Shown here piece by piece: positions 7,020 through 14,249 of a stretch of DNA of 14,249 bases. Made by a program: the position numbers and the translations under genes. The stretch is from contig JAGABD010000101.1 in NCBI GenBank assembly GCA_017614795.1, positions 1 to 14,249 on the forward strand, in the 5' to 3' direction. The notes beneath the pieces are model-generated. The model was not told the origin of the DNA and did no database searches. It was given only the letters and a program-made list of their open reading frames with translations. How positions within the stretch are numbered: the stretch's first letter is position 1; each line of letters begins with the position of its first letter. This stretch comes from Bacteroidales bacterium. Its GTDB lineage: Bacteria > Bacteroidota > Bacteroidia > Bacteroidales > UBA932.

Positions 7020-7135
7020 TGCTGGAATATTGGCGTGGCATCTAACTCTCTAATCTTCAATTGGATACACAATTCTTATGTCCTAATTTGGGGATAGAAG
7101 AATATCATATATTACAGTATATCAGCAGATTACCT

Positions 7136-7677
7136 GCCACGCATATGCGCTGGCGGCGGGGAGGGTTGGCTTCTGGCCGATTTTGAGCAAAAGGCTCCCG
7201 GCGAGGCGCAGCGGAGGGACCGCCTCGGACGGCGAGAGATTGGGGAGGCCCCGGAGGGGCGTGATACTAGTGAGCCGTCAGGGCCCGCAGCAAGGCGAGC
7301 CCTTTTGCGAAGCATGAGGCCGGGGACCAGCCCTCTCCGGTGCGGCGTAGTGTCGTTACCCTCCATGCTTGAGTGTGGGGGGAAGAGCAAAAATGGCCGA
7401 ATTTGACGTCCCCCTAAGCTGTTTTGGAGAGGGGAACGACAGCAAGGTGTCGCTGCCGGTCATTGTCGAACCCGACAGCTCGGCACACCGCTGCGGGGAG
7501 CAACACTCCCCGGGGGGCTCTCCTCGCGGTGGCCGCCACCTCTAGGCTATGCGGTAGGGACGGAGACCGGAAGGCAAATGCGTTGTAATGAGTACCATAA
7601 GGTTTGGTCTATGTCCTAATAAGGACAGAGATCCAGGAGCCGGACTTCCCGCAGCAAGGTACAAGTGCCGTCGCCAC
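7136..7677. other. Very G+C-rich, highly self-complementary non-coding element, possibly a structured RNA
   Basis: There is no credible gene here. One line counted by hand (7201-7260) is 78% G+C. Many perfect local hairpins are visible. They include CGAGGCG/CGCCTCG (7202-7208 with 7220-7226), AAGCATG/CATGCTT around 7311-7370, TGTCG-aacc-CGACA near 7464-7477, CGGGGAG-caaca-CTCCCCG near 7494-7512, GGTGG/CCACC near 7528-7540, and GTCCT-aata-AGGAC near 7613-7626. I compared it with tRNA, tmRNA, SRP RNA, RNase P RNA and group II intron domain V signatures from memory and found no convincing match. It could be a structured RNA, a degenerate mobile element or a dispersed intergenic repeat. Strand is undecided. 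Confidence 0.5.
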
Positions 7678-7723
7678 TGATCCTAACCTCGATAAAAAAG
7701 TGAGGTTGAGCTCAAAATCGGCC
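7175..7723. repeat. Perfect 14-bp inverted repeat bounding about 549 bp
   Basis: GGCCGATTTTGAGC at 7175-7188 is the exact reverse complement of GCTCAAAATCGGCC at 7710-7723. The match stops at 14 bp on both sides. A partial third copy, GGCCGAATTTGA, lies inside at 7395-7406 in direct orientation, and GAGCAAAA accompanies both direct copies (7186-7193 and 7385-7392). No flanking target duplication is evident. The ends could delimit a small non-autonomous element or close a long RNA stem. Confidence 0.6.
7678..7714. repeat. Imperfect hairpin, tandem homologue of the next one
   Basis: This 37-bp module has AACCTC (7685-7690) paired with GAGGTT (7702-7707) around an 11-nt loop, flanked by a 4-base mismatch and a TGA/TCA outer clamp. 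It aligns end to end with the module at 7729-7765, which has the same arm and loop lengths. The two therefore look like diverged copies with a 51-bp period. Its right arm overlaps one end of the 14-bp inverted repeat. Confidence 0.55.
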
Positions 7724-7728
7724 TAAAA

Positions 7729-7765
7729 TGATCCCAACCTCGCCAAATTAATGAGGTTGGGATCA
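7729..7765 (-). terminator. Perfect 13-bp hairpin, likely terminator of the Na/Pi symporter operon
   Basis: TGATCCCAACCTC (7729-7741) pairs perfectly with GAGGTTGGGATCA (7753-7765) around an 11-nt loop. Read on the minus strand the stem is followed directly by TTTT, as in an intrinsic terminator for transcripts from the operon ending at 7902. On the plus side the stem is followed by only CTTT, so minus-strand termination fits better. The T-run is short, so efficiency may be modest. Confidence 0.55.
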
Positions 7766-7776
7766 CTTTCCAAGGT

Positions 7777-7879
7777 CGCAGCGGGTGCGCGGGCGTTGCG
7801 TAGTAGGGCAATGCAGCCCAGAGCTCCCCTTGTGGGACTCTGGGCTGCCCTTTGCCCGACGCGAAGGCCAGACGCTGCG
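7777..7879. other. 103-nt nested hairpin element downstream of the Na/Pi symporter gene
   Basis: Nested perfect stems are visible. CGCAGCG (7777-7783) pairs with CGCTGCG (7873-7879). GCGT (7798-7801) pairs with ACGC (7859-7862). GGGCAA (7806-7811) pairs with TTGCCC (7852-7857). GCAGCCCAGAG (7813-7823) pairs with CTCTGGGCTGC (7838-7848) around a 14-nt loop. An alternative pairing, GTAGGG with CCCTAC, also exists. It starts 23 bp past the symporter stop codon, in its 3' untranslated region. It may help terminate or stabilise the transcript, or be a separate small RNA or repeat. Confidence 0.5.
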
Positions 7880-7901
7880 CCCTACATGGCTACGGGGACG
7901 C

Positions 7902-9629
7902 CTAGACGGTCTTCGCTTCGATGACGCTCTGGGAGATGTTGATGATGAAGTCTCCCATCTTCTCGAGGCAGTTCACGAGGTCCATATAGAAGGAGCCCGT
8001 CTCGTAAGGATAGGTGGACTTCTCTATGTTGGTGAGATGCTCCTCGCGCAGGCGGTCGCGATACTCGTTGATGGCCTTTTCGGCACTGTCGGAGTTGTCG
8101 ATGTTCTCGAGCTCTATAATCGGGGTGGTGAGGTTGTGTTCCATCGCGACGTATGCCTCGTCCAGCAGGTCGAGCATCTTGTTGAGCCGCGTCAGCATAT
8201 TCTCGGTGAACTTGCCGTCGTGGTTCCAGAGCCGGGCGATGATCTTGCCGATGGTTTCGCCGCTGTCGCCCAGGGACTCCATCTCGCCGATTATGCGGTA
8301 GAGTTCGCGGACGCGGGCGAGACCGTTGTCGCTGAGTTCGTTGCCGGACACTTCGCGCAGGTAGACCGCGATTTCGCGCTCGATATTGTCGGTAATCTCC
8401 TCGTACTGGACAAGTTTCTTGTCGGCATTCTCGAAATCCTGCAGGCTCGTGGCATTGATTGCGGTGCGGATATGGCTGAGCCCTTTGTGGCAGATGCGTC
8501 CGAATTCGGCCACCTCGAGTTTGGCGCTGTTCAGGGCGAGGTCGCCGGTGGCAATCTTTCCGACGCCGATATACTTGAGCCGGTGGGTTTCCTTGTTCTC
8601 TCCCTTGCTGGGAACCATCCAGGTGACGAGCTTGACAAGCTGAGGAATAAATCCTACAAGGATGAGGGTGGTGATGACGTTGAATACGGTATGGAGCACT
8701 GCAACGCTATAGGGGAGCGAGGCTGCCAAGGCGTCGGAAGTCGCCGGGTCGGCGTCGTCGAAACTGGTGGTGGCGGGGTTGGGGAAGCCGATGGCTTCGA
8801 CTGCTAGCCCGACCAGCTTGATGAACGGCCTGAAACAAAGCAGCGTCAAAACTACGCCGATGAGGTTGAACAGGAAGTGGGCGCGCGCTGTACGCTGGGC
8901 GCTTTGATTCGCCACCGCCGCCGCTATATTGGAAGTGATGGTGGTTCCGAGGTTGCTGCCCAGTATCATCGCCGTCGCCATATCGAAGGGGATGAGCTTT
9001 TCCGTGACGAGCATCATCGTGATGACGGTAGCGGTTGCGGAGCTCTGAAGCATGAAGGTGATGACCGCGCCCGCAATCAGGAAGAGGAAGACGCTCCAGG
9101 CGCCGTATCCCGACAGGGTGGACAGAAAATGATGCACGCCGTCGTTGTCCAGAAGCACGCTGGAAGTCTGCTTGAGCAGGGAGATGCCGAGGAATAGGAA
9201 GGCGAAGCCCATTATGAACTCGCCAAGGTTCTTCTGCTTCTTGGTGTTCAGCAGCAGGAATGCCACGAACATCAACGGGACTGCGATTGTTCCGACGCTG
9301 AAACTGCCCGCTCCGAAACTGAGCGCGAATATCCATGCGGTCACGGTCGTGCCGATGTTGGCGCCCATAATCACCGCGATCGCGCTGCTCAGGGCAAGGA
9401 GGCCGGCATTCACGAAGCTCACAATGAGGAGGGTCGTCGCTGTCGAGCTCTGGACCATCGCGGTAACCACGATACCGGTCAGGATGCAGGTGAAATAGTT
9501 GGTGGTCATCTTGGCCATCACCGAACGCATACGGTTTCCGGCCATCTTCTGCAAGCCGCCGCTCATCAGCGACATTCCGTACAGGAACATCGCGAGGGAG
9601 CCCAGAAGCGTAAATATTTGAAGAATCAT
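7902..9629 (-). CDS. Na/Pi cotransporter family protein with C-terminal PhoU-like domain
   Basis: This 575-residue inner-membrane protein of the NptA/YjbB type probably imports or exports phosphate with Na+. The two inverted membrane repeats carry the family signature pairs. Repeat one has QSSTATT (60-66) and GANIGTT (89-95). Repeat two has QSSATAT (195-201) and GSNLGTT (224-230). About eight hydrophobic segments fill residues 1-335. From about 355 to the end the sequence is helical and charged, with the spacing of PhoU-like helical bundles (for example MESLGDSGETIGKII and LVNCLEKMGDFIINISQSV). Such tails are common in this family and may sense phosphate state. The ATG at 9629 is followed directly by the first membrane helix. 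It lies 25 bp after the S9 peptidase gene. A hairpin element and a terminator-like hairpin follow its stop codon. Confidence 0.93.
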   Translation of the reverse strand: MILQIFTLLGSLAMFLYGMSLMSGGLQKMAGNRMRSVMAKMTTNYFTCILTGIVVTAMVQSSTATTLLIVSFVNAGLLALSSAIAVIMGANIGTTVTAWIFALSFGAGSFSVGTIAVPLMFVAFLLLNTKKQKNLGEFIMGFAFLFLGISLLKQTSSVLLDNDGVHHFLSTLSGYGAWSVFLFLIAGAVITFMLQSSATATVITMMLVTEKLIPFDMATAMILGSNLGTTITSNIAAAVANQSAQRTARAHFLFNLIGVVLTLLCFRPFIKLVGLAVEAIGFPNPATTSFDDADPATSDALAASLPYSVAVLHTVFNVITTLILVGFIPQLVKLVTWMVPSKGENKETHRLKYIGVGKIATGDLALNSAKLEVAEFGRICHKGLSHIRTAINATSLQDFENADKKLVQYEEITDNIEREIAVYLREVSGNELSDNGLARVRELYRIIGEMESLGDSGETIGKIIARLWNHDGKFTENMLTRLNKMLDLLDEAYVAMEHNLTTPIIELENIDNSDSAEKAINEYRDRLREEHLTNIEKSTYPYETGSFYMDLVNCLEKMGDFIINISQSVIEAKTV

Positions 9630-9654
9630 ACTCTATCGATAATAGATTGCCGTT

Positions 9655-11883
9655 TTACTTGCACCAGCGATCCAGCCAATCATAGAAATTGCGGTGCCAG
9701 AAGAGGGCGTTCTGGGGCTGGAGGACCCAGTGGGTTTCTTCCGGGAAGACGATGAGCTTGGAGGGCACTCCCATCATCTGGGCGGCGTTGAAGGCCGCCA
9801 TGCCCTGCTCGACGGGGATGCGGAAGTCCATTCCTCCGTGGATGCAGAGGATGGGGGTATGCCACTTCGTGACCATCGACGAAGGGGAACTTGAATAGTG
9901 CCTCTTGGCCTTGGGGGTAGATGCATACGGCGCTCCTGCCTGCTGCATTCCGCCGAAGGTCTTGCCGTCGCCGCGTGGACCGAGTTCGCCGGGGGTGTAG
10001 GCGTATTCGGTGAGTCCGCCGTTGTCCCAGTTGGCGAACCACATCTCCTCGGTGGTGAACCAGAGCTGCTTCTCGTCGAAGATGCCCGCGTGGGCTATGA
10101 AGCAGTCGTAGAGGTCGCCGTGAAGGCCTTCGAGCATATATGCCGAATATCCGCCGTAGGAAGCTCCTACGCAGGCGAGCTTGCCGACATAGGGTTTGCT
10201 CTTGATGTAGCGTCCCGCGGAAAGGTAGTCCTGCATATTGAGTCCGGGATAGTCGCCGGAAATCTCCTCCTTCCATTCCTGGCCGAAGGCGGTGGTGCCG
10301 CGGCGGTTGGGAAGGATGACGATGTAGCCCTGCTGGGCCATCAGGCGGTAGCACCAGCGGTAGCTCCAGTCCTGAGAATTGCTGCTCTGGGGGCCTCCGA
10401 GCACGATTTCGATGGCGGGATAAACCTTGGACTCGTCGAATTCTGGAGGATAGACAACCCAGCACTGCATCTGCTTATGATCGACAGTTTCCACGTAGAC
10501 GCTCTCTTCGTGAATGGGGGAGAGCTGGCAGAGGATATCCGAGTTTTCGGTGGTTATCTGCCTGCAGACGGGATTCTCGCCGGGGATGACGCTCACGAGT
10601 TCGACTGGGAATTCGAGGCTGTAGAAGCTGGTGAGGAGCTCCTGGCTGCCGTCTTCGCGGTCGAGGATGGCGAAGGGCGAGAAGAAATCGGTCCACCAGT
10701 CGCCCGGGGTGAGACGTTCGATATTGCCTTCGAGGTCGGCTACGAAGATGCTCTGCACAGCCTCTTTCACGAGAGCGGAGAAATAGATCCTGTCGCCGTG
10801 CCAGAGGGGGGCGTTCACATCGTAGTCGAAGTCCTTGCCGATGCGGCGTATGTTGGATACTGCGGGACCGTTTTCGAGGTCGATGTCGGCCACGAGAAGC
10901 GTCTGCTGGTCGGCCTCATAGCCGTCGCGGGGCATCGAAACCCAGGCGAGGTGCTTTCCGTCGGGGCTCCAGACGGGGTCGGTGTCATAGCCGCCGTCTT
11001 CCTTCACTCCGACGGTCTCGCCGGTCTGGACGTCATAGATGTAGATGCTTGTATTGGTGCTGAACGCATACTGCTTGCCGGTCTTCTTGCGGCAGCTGTA
11101 GGCGATGTGCCTGCTGTCCGGCGCCCAGTCGAGCTGCTCAACTCCGCCGAAAGGCTCGGTGGGGAGTTCGAAGAGGGCCTCTCCCAGAAGGTCCGTGGAA
11201 TTCTCCGGGGTGATGAGGCCGCCGTCCATCTTCGCGACATAGCTGCGGGGGATTTCGGTCACCCAGTGGTCCCAGTGGCGATACATCAGGTCTTCGGTGC
11301 TGTATGCCTGAGCCTTGTCGAGAGCAGCATCGGCGTCGGAAGGCTGCACCAGCGCGGGATTCTTGATGGTGGAAGTATAGAGAATCATACTCTCGTCGGG
11401 GGAGAGCTTGAATTCGCCTATTCCGGCCGGAACCTCGCTGAGCTTGACTTTCTTTCCGAGCTTGGAACCCTTGAGGGGCGCTTTCCAGAGCTGTCCTCTC
11501 TGCACGAAGAGGATGCTCTTGCCGTCCTTGCTCCAACGGGCGCAACTGACGCTCTTGGCGTATTTGGTAAGCTGCACGCGGCCGCTTCCGTCGGGGTTGC
11601 ACAGGAAGAGGTTCCTGCAGGAGCGGTTCTCCTTGACCGACTGATAGCTTACGCCGTAGAGAATCCTGCTTCCGTCGGGGGAGAGTTGGGGATCGCCGAG
11701 ACGCCCGAGCGCGAGCAATACTTCCGGAGTCATCACTCCGTCCTTGATTTCAACCTTCTGCGGCCCGATGTAGCCGCTGCCTTCGTCTTTCTTCATGGTC
11801 TTCTCGTAAATGTTGCCGATACCGTATCCGAGGAAGAAACCTCCGACAATAAGACCGGCCACAATCGTGAATTTTGCGTTCAT
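9655..11883 (-). CDS. S9-family serine peptidase (prolyl oligopeptidase / acylaminoacyl-peptidase type), membrane-anchored
   Basis: This is a 742-residue serine exo- or oligopeptidase. A single N-terminal hydrophobic segment (about 5-23) with no evident cleavage or lipobox suggests a membrane anchor facing the periplasm. Residues 55-430 show beta-propeller (WD40/PD40-like) repeats such as QLSPDGSRILYG, ARWSKDGKSILFV, KLSPDESMILYTS, LDWAPDSRHIAY and PVWSPDGKHLAWV. The alpha/beta-hydrolase domain follows, with nucleophile Ser575 in GASYGGYSAYM, Asp686 in HGGMDFRIP and His718 in EETHWV, a complete triad. In the family, peptides enter through the propeller. Exact specificity (dipeptidyl peptidase 5-like or acylaminoacyl) cannot be read from sequence alone. 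It starts 3 bp after the recG stop (TGATATATG), so it is translated from the same message. Confidence 0.93.
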   Translation of the reverse strand: MNAKFTIVAGLIVGGFFLGYGIGNIYEKTMKKDEGSGYIGPQKVEIKDGVMTPEVLLALGRLGDPQLSPDGSRILYGVSYQSVKENRSCRNLFLCNPDGSGRVQLTKYAKSVSCARWSKDGKSILFVQRGQLWKAPLKGSKLGKKVKLSEVPAGIGEFKLSPDESMILYTSTIKNPALVQPSDADAALDKAQAYSTEDLMYRHWDHWVTEIPRSYVAKMDGGLITPENSTDLLGEALFELPTEPFGGVEQLDWAPDSRHIAYSCRKKTGKQYAFSTNTSIYIYDVQTGETVGVKEDGGYDTDPVWSPDGKHLAWVSMPRDGYEADQQTLLVADIDLENGPAVSNIRRIGKDFDYDVNAPLWHGDRIYFSALVKEAVQSIFVADLEGNIERLTPGDWWTDFFSPFAILDREDGSQELLTSFYSLEFPVELVSVIPGENPVCRQITTENSDILCQLSPIHEESVYVETVDHKQMQCWVVYPPEFDESKVYPAIEIVLGGPQSSNSQDWSYRWCYRLMAQQGYIVILPNRRGTTAFGQEWKEEISGDYPGLNMQDYLSAGRYIKSKPYVGKLACVGASYGGYSAYMLEGLHGDLYDCFIAHAGIFDEKQLWFTTEEMWFANWDNGGLTEYAYTPGELGPRGDGKTFGGMQQAGAPYASTPKAKRHYSSSPSSMVTKWHTPILCIHGGMDFRIPVEQGMAAFNAAQMMGVPSKLIVFPEETHWVLQPQNALFWHRNFYDWLDRWCK

Positions 11884-11886
11884 ATA

Positions 11887-14025
11887 TCAACTGATTTTAC
11901 TATAGTCTTTTACCTCATATTTGCCTTTGCGCAGCTCGGCGGCGAGAAGGGCGTTGTCGGCCAGGGAAAGGGTGGGATCGGCGTCCAGCACCTTCTCGGC
12001 ATAGGCGCGCACTTCGCCCAGAAGCCTTCCGTCCCTTGCGAGGGACGCAATCCGCAGGTTTACGGGCAAACCGCTCTGCTGGGTGCCCTCGAGGTCGCCG
12101 GGGCCTCGCATCTTCATATCTTCCTCCGCTATCTCGAAGCCGTCGCCGGTGCGGCACATGAGCTCCAGACGCGATTTGGCATCCTTGCTCACCTTGTGGT
12201 CGTAGACGAGGATGCAGTAGCTTTCGTCGGCGCCGCGTCCCACCCGTCCGCGAAGCTGGTGCAGCTGGCTCAGGCCGAAACGCTGGGCGCTTTCTATCAC
12301 CATCACGCTGGCGTTGGGAACGTCCACGCCCACCTCTATCACCGTGGTGGAAACGAGGATCTGCGCCCTGCCGGCAACGAAGGCGTCCATATAGAAGTTC
12401 TTGTCTTCGTTCTTCATCTGGCCGTGGACTATGGCCACCTTGTAATCGGGCAGGGGGAAACGCTTCACGATCTCCTCATATCCCAGTTCCAGATTGTTCA
12501 GGTCCAGTTTTTCGCTTTCGAAGATGAGCGGATATACCACGAAAACCTGCCTGCCCGCCTCGATCTGCTTGCGCATAAAGGCGTAGGCCGAAGCCTTGCG
12601 AGAATCCGGAATCATAGCCGTCTTCACCGGCTTGCGGCCGGGAGGCATTTCGTCGATTACCGACACGTCCAGATCGCCGTACAGCGTCATCGCCAGGGTC
12701 CTCGGAATGGGCGTGGCGGTCATTACAAGCACGTGCGGAGCGATATTGTCCGGACCTTTCGCCCAGAGTTTAGCGCGCTGGTCGACGCCGAAGCGATGCT
12801 GCTCGTCGATGACCGCGAGTCCGAGGCGCTTGAAGACGACAGTGTCTTCGATGAGGGCGTGGGTGCCTACAAGAATGCCGATGCTGCCGTCCTGCAGACC
12901 TTCGTGAATGCCGCGGCGGTCCTTCTGGGAAGTGCTGCCGGTGAGTATTTCGCAACGGACGCCGGTGGGCGCCAGATATTTGCTGATATTGGCGTAGTGC
13001 TGCCTCGCGAGGACTTCGGTAGGGGCCATTATGCAAGCCTGACAGCCGTTGTCGATAGCGAGAAGGCAGCTGAGCACGGCTACCATAGTCTTGCCGGAAC
13101 CTACGTCGCCCTGAAGCAGACGGTTCATCTGGTGGCCGCTCTTGAGGTCTGCCTGGATTTCCTTTATGACGCGCTTCTGCGCACCCGTGAGGGAATAGGG
13201 AAGAGCGTTATAGCAGGCGTTGAAAGCATTGCCGACGCGGGGCATCGGAAGACCGACGCTGCCGCGCGAATGTATGTAGCGCTGCTTTACGAGGGAAAGC
13301 TGCAGGAAGAAGAGTTCTTCGAACTTGAGCCTCCGTATCGCTTTTTCCAGGGCGTAATGGTCGGAGGGGAAGTGGATGTTGCGGATGGCGTAGCGGAGCG
13401 GGACGAGGGCGTTGTCGCGCAGGACATAATCCGGCAGCGTCTCCTTGATGTCCATTATGCATTCGTCGAGGGCTGTCGCCATCAGCCTGCACATCACCTT
13501 GCCGGTGATTCCGCCGTTCTTCAGCTTCTCGGTGCTGGGATAGACTCCCGTAACCGAACCCTGTCCTCCCTGGGTTGCGATGATGGGCGTGTCGACTTCG
13601 GGGTGGACAATGTTGATGCGTCCGTTGAAATCGGAGGGCTTGCCGTAGAAGAGGAACATCGTTCCGGGACGCAGTTTCGCGTGCATCCATTTGATGCCCT
13701 TGAAGAACACCATCTCCATACGGCCGGTGCCGTCGTCCACGATTACGCTGAGGCGTTTTGCAAGGTTGTATTTGACGGGGGAGCCGTCCTTGCCCATAAG
13801 GCCGCCGTTCACCCCGTAGAGGTTGCTCTCCACGACGGTGCCCTGAATCTGTATCCAGGCGAGGTCCGCGCGCGCTTCCGCTATCGTATAGATGCGGCTG
13901 CGGTCGATGTAGCGGTAGGGATAGACGTGAAGGAGGTCTTCGTATGTCTTGACCCCCAATTCACTGGTAAGGAGTGAAGCCCGTCGGGGCCCCACTCCGC
14001 TCAGATACTGTATTTCCCGTGTCAA
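11887..14025 (-). CDS. recG: ATP-dependent DNA helicase RecG
   Basis: RecG remodels stalled replication forks and branch-migrates Holliday and D-loop structures. The protein has 712 residues, normal for Bacteroidota. The N-terminus has the helix-hairpin-like [13 protein letters not shown], then the OB-fold wedge domain (about 55-150, including [15 protein letters not shown]). Helicase motifs are GDVGSGKT (306-313), DEQHRFG (407-413), TATPIPRT (436-443) and [12 protein letters not shown] (587-598). The TRG-type motif [12 protein letters not shown] is at 641-652. The start is the TTG at 14025: the frame has a TAA two codons upstream, no ATG lies near, and homologues begin with a similar SRDIKYLPGVGP-like stretch. 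The TTG overlaps the pckA stop as TTGA, so translation is probably coupled. A later GTG (GVGP) would remove conserved residues. Confidence 0.95.
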   Translation of the reverse strand: MTREIQYLSGVGPRRASLLTSELGVKTYEDLLHVYPYRYIDRSRIYTIAEARADLAWIQIQGTVVESNLYGVNGGLMGKDGSPVKYNLAKRLSVIVDDGTGRMEMVFFKGIKWMHAKLRPGTMFLFYGKPSDFNGRINIVHPEVDTPIIATQGGQGSVTGVYPSTEKLKNGGITGKVMCRLMATALDECIMDIKETLPDYVLRDNALVPLRYAIRNIHFPSDHYALEKAIRRLKFEELFFLQLSLVKQRYIHSRGSVGLPMPRVGNAFNACYNALPYSLTGAQKRVIKEIQADLKSGHQMNRLLQGDVGSGKTMVAVLSCLLAIDNGCQACIMAPTEVLARQHYANISKYLAPTGVRCEILTGSTSQKDRRGIHEGLQDGSIGILVGTHALIEDTVVFKRLGLAVIDEQHRFGVDQRAKLWAKGPDNIAPHVLVMTATPIPRTLAMTLYGDLDVSVIDEMPPGRKPVKTAMIPDSRKASAYAFMRKQIEAGRQVFVVYPLIFESEKLDLNNLELGYEEIVKRFPLPDYKVAIVHGQMKNEDKNFYMDAFVAGRAQILVSTTVIEVGVDVPNASVMVIESAQRFGLSQLHQLRGRVGRGADESYCILVYDHKVSKDAKSRLELMCRTGDGFEIAEEDMKMRGPGDLEGTQQSGLPVNLRIASLARDGRLLGEVRAYAEKVLDADPTLSLADNALLAAELRKGKYEVKDYSKIS

Positions 14026-14249
14026 ATCTTAGGCCCGGCCTTCACCAGGGCCTTTCCTGCCTTGTTGCCTTCGTACTTGCTGAAGTTCTTGATGAAACGT
14101 CCTGCAAGATCCTTGGCCTTGGCGTCCCACTCGGCGGCGTCCTTGTAGGTGTCGCGGGGGTCGAGGATGCCGGTGTCGACACCTTCGAGCTTGGTAGGAA
14201 CTTCGAAATCGAAGTAAGGGATCTTCTTGGTGGGGGCCTTGTCGATGGC
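14022..14249 (-). CDS. pckA: Phosphoenolpyruvate carboxykinase (ATP), C-terminal 75 residues
   Basis: The frame enters from the right edge and ends at TGA (14024-14022). The 75 visible residues match the C-terminus of ATP-dependent PEP carboxykinase: [20 protein letters not shown], then [20 protein letters not shown], then [20 protein letters not shown] and the terminal AGPKI. In Bacteroidales this enzyme runs mainly in the carboxylating direction, PEP plus CO2 plus ADP to oxaloacetate plus ATP, feeding fumarate and succinate fermentation. The nucleotide- and metal-binding residues lie outside the window. Its stop codon overlaps the recG TTG start, so it heads, or belongs to, the pckA-recG-peptidase-symporter operon. 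The G+C-rich codon use agrees with its neighbours. Confidence 0.95.
   Translation of the reverse strand, partial: AIDKAPTKKIPYFDFEVPTKLEGVDTGILDPRDTYKDAAEWDAKAKDLAGRFIKNFSKYEGNKAGKALVKAGPKI

Larger units (their letters stand above)
5375..7135. other. A+T-rich block, probably horizontally acquired
   Basis: Hand counts give 32% G+C at 5701-5760 and 38% at 6841-6900, against 58% at 4621-4680 in the helicase core and 78% at 7201-7260 just beyond. The block contains the CoiA-like part of the helicase fusion, the divergent promoter region and the small lipoprotein gene. Its left edge coincides with codon 371 of the helicase, where an ordinary PcrA would start. Its right edge meets a palindrome, CGCATATGCG (7140-7149). 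I see no integrase, transposase or target-site duplication, so the mechanism of entry is unknown. Confidence 0.6.

Noticed and set aside
7130..7390. An 86-codon minus-strand frame in the G+C-rich element
   Set aside because: The Arg/Ser/Pro-rich translation follows from the structured G+C-rich DNA. Such frames typically arise from intergenic repeats, and no domain or signal is visible.
7455..7490. A T-arm-like sequence (TGTCGAACCCGACA) suggesting a tRNA or tmRNA 3' end
   Set aside because: The loop has four bases rather than seven, and no acceptor or anticodon arm can be placed around it.
7555..7680. RNase P, SRP or group II intron-like fragments (GACCGGAAGG, GAGCCGG, GGGAAGTCCGG on the minus strand)
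   Set aside because: Only short fragments match. The obligatory partner motifs of each RNA class are not found nearby.
7136..7901. CRISPR array
   Set aside because: The repeats present are hairpin modules and inverted repeats, not a series of direct repeats with regular unique spacers, and there are no cas genes.
9898..13977. A plus-strand open frame of 1359 codons opposite recG and the S9 peptidase
   Set aside because: Both genes on the other strand have complete catalytic motifs and normal lengths. The antisense frame is open because of G+C-rich codon bias, and its translation shows no recognisable domain.

Overview
The window comes from a member of the Bacteroidota, most likely a high-G+C gut or rumen Bacteroidales. 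The evidence is the Na+-translocating NADH:quinone reductase genes (nqrA-nqrB), a pckA-recG operon, a Bacteroidales-type S9 peptidase and Na/Pi symporter, TAnnTTTG-type -7 boxes rather than sigma70 boxes, and a lipoprotein whose Cys+1 region resembles the Bacteroidota surface-export signal. Housekeeping genes are about 58% G+C in a line I counted by hand (4621-4680). The species cannot be named from the sequence alone.

Layout, all on the minus strand unless stated. At the right edge is the 3' end of pckA (14249-14022), then recG (14025-11887), a membrane-anchored S9 serine peptidase (11883-9655) and a Na/Pi symporter with a PhoU-like tail (9629-7902). Gaps of a few bases or overlaps suggest one operon. 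An 882-bp gene-free stretch follows (7020-7901). It holds a compact 103-nt hairpin element, two tandem related hairpins (one terminator-like), and a very G+C-rich, heavily self-complementary segment bounded in part by a perfect 14-bp inverted repeat. Next come an A+T-rich plus-strand lipoprotein gene (6642-7019) and an A+T-rich divergent promoter region. A 1203-codon gene (6484-2873) then encodes a CoiA-like zinc-finger/nuclease region fused in frame to a complete PcrA/UvrD helicase. Behind it are folE (2856-2269) and a one-base-overlapping queD (2269-1937), then nqrA (1852-503) and the start of nqrB (498-1).

The most interesting region is 5375-7135. It is a low-G+C block (32-38% in two hand-counted lines) that ends exactly where an ordinary PcrA would begin, at an in-frame GTG codon. 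I infer that foreign DNA carrying a CoiA-like gene inserted at the 5' end of the housekeeping helicase, fused to it, and now supplies its promoter. The block abuts a 78% G+C structured element of unknown identity. Separately, the QueD homologue has serine where the catalytic cysteine should be, so queuosine versus folate function is uncertain.

Functionally, FolE makes dihydroneopterin triphosphate, the substrate of QueD. PckA and NQR belong to the anaerobic PEP/fumarate energy metabolism typical of Bacteroidales. PcrA and RecG are DNA-repair helicases.
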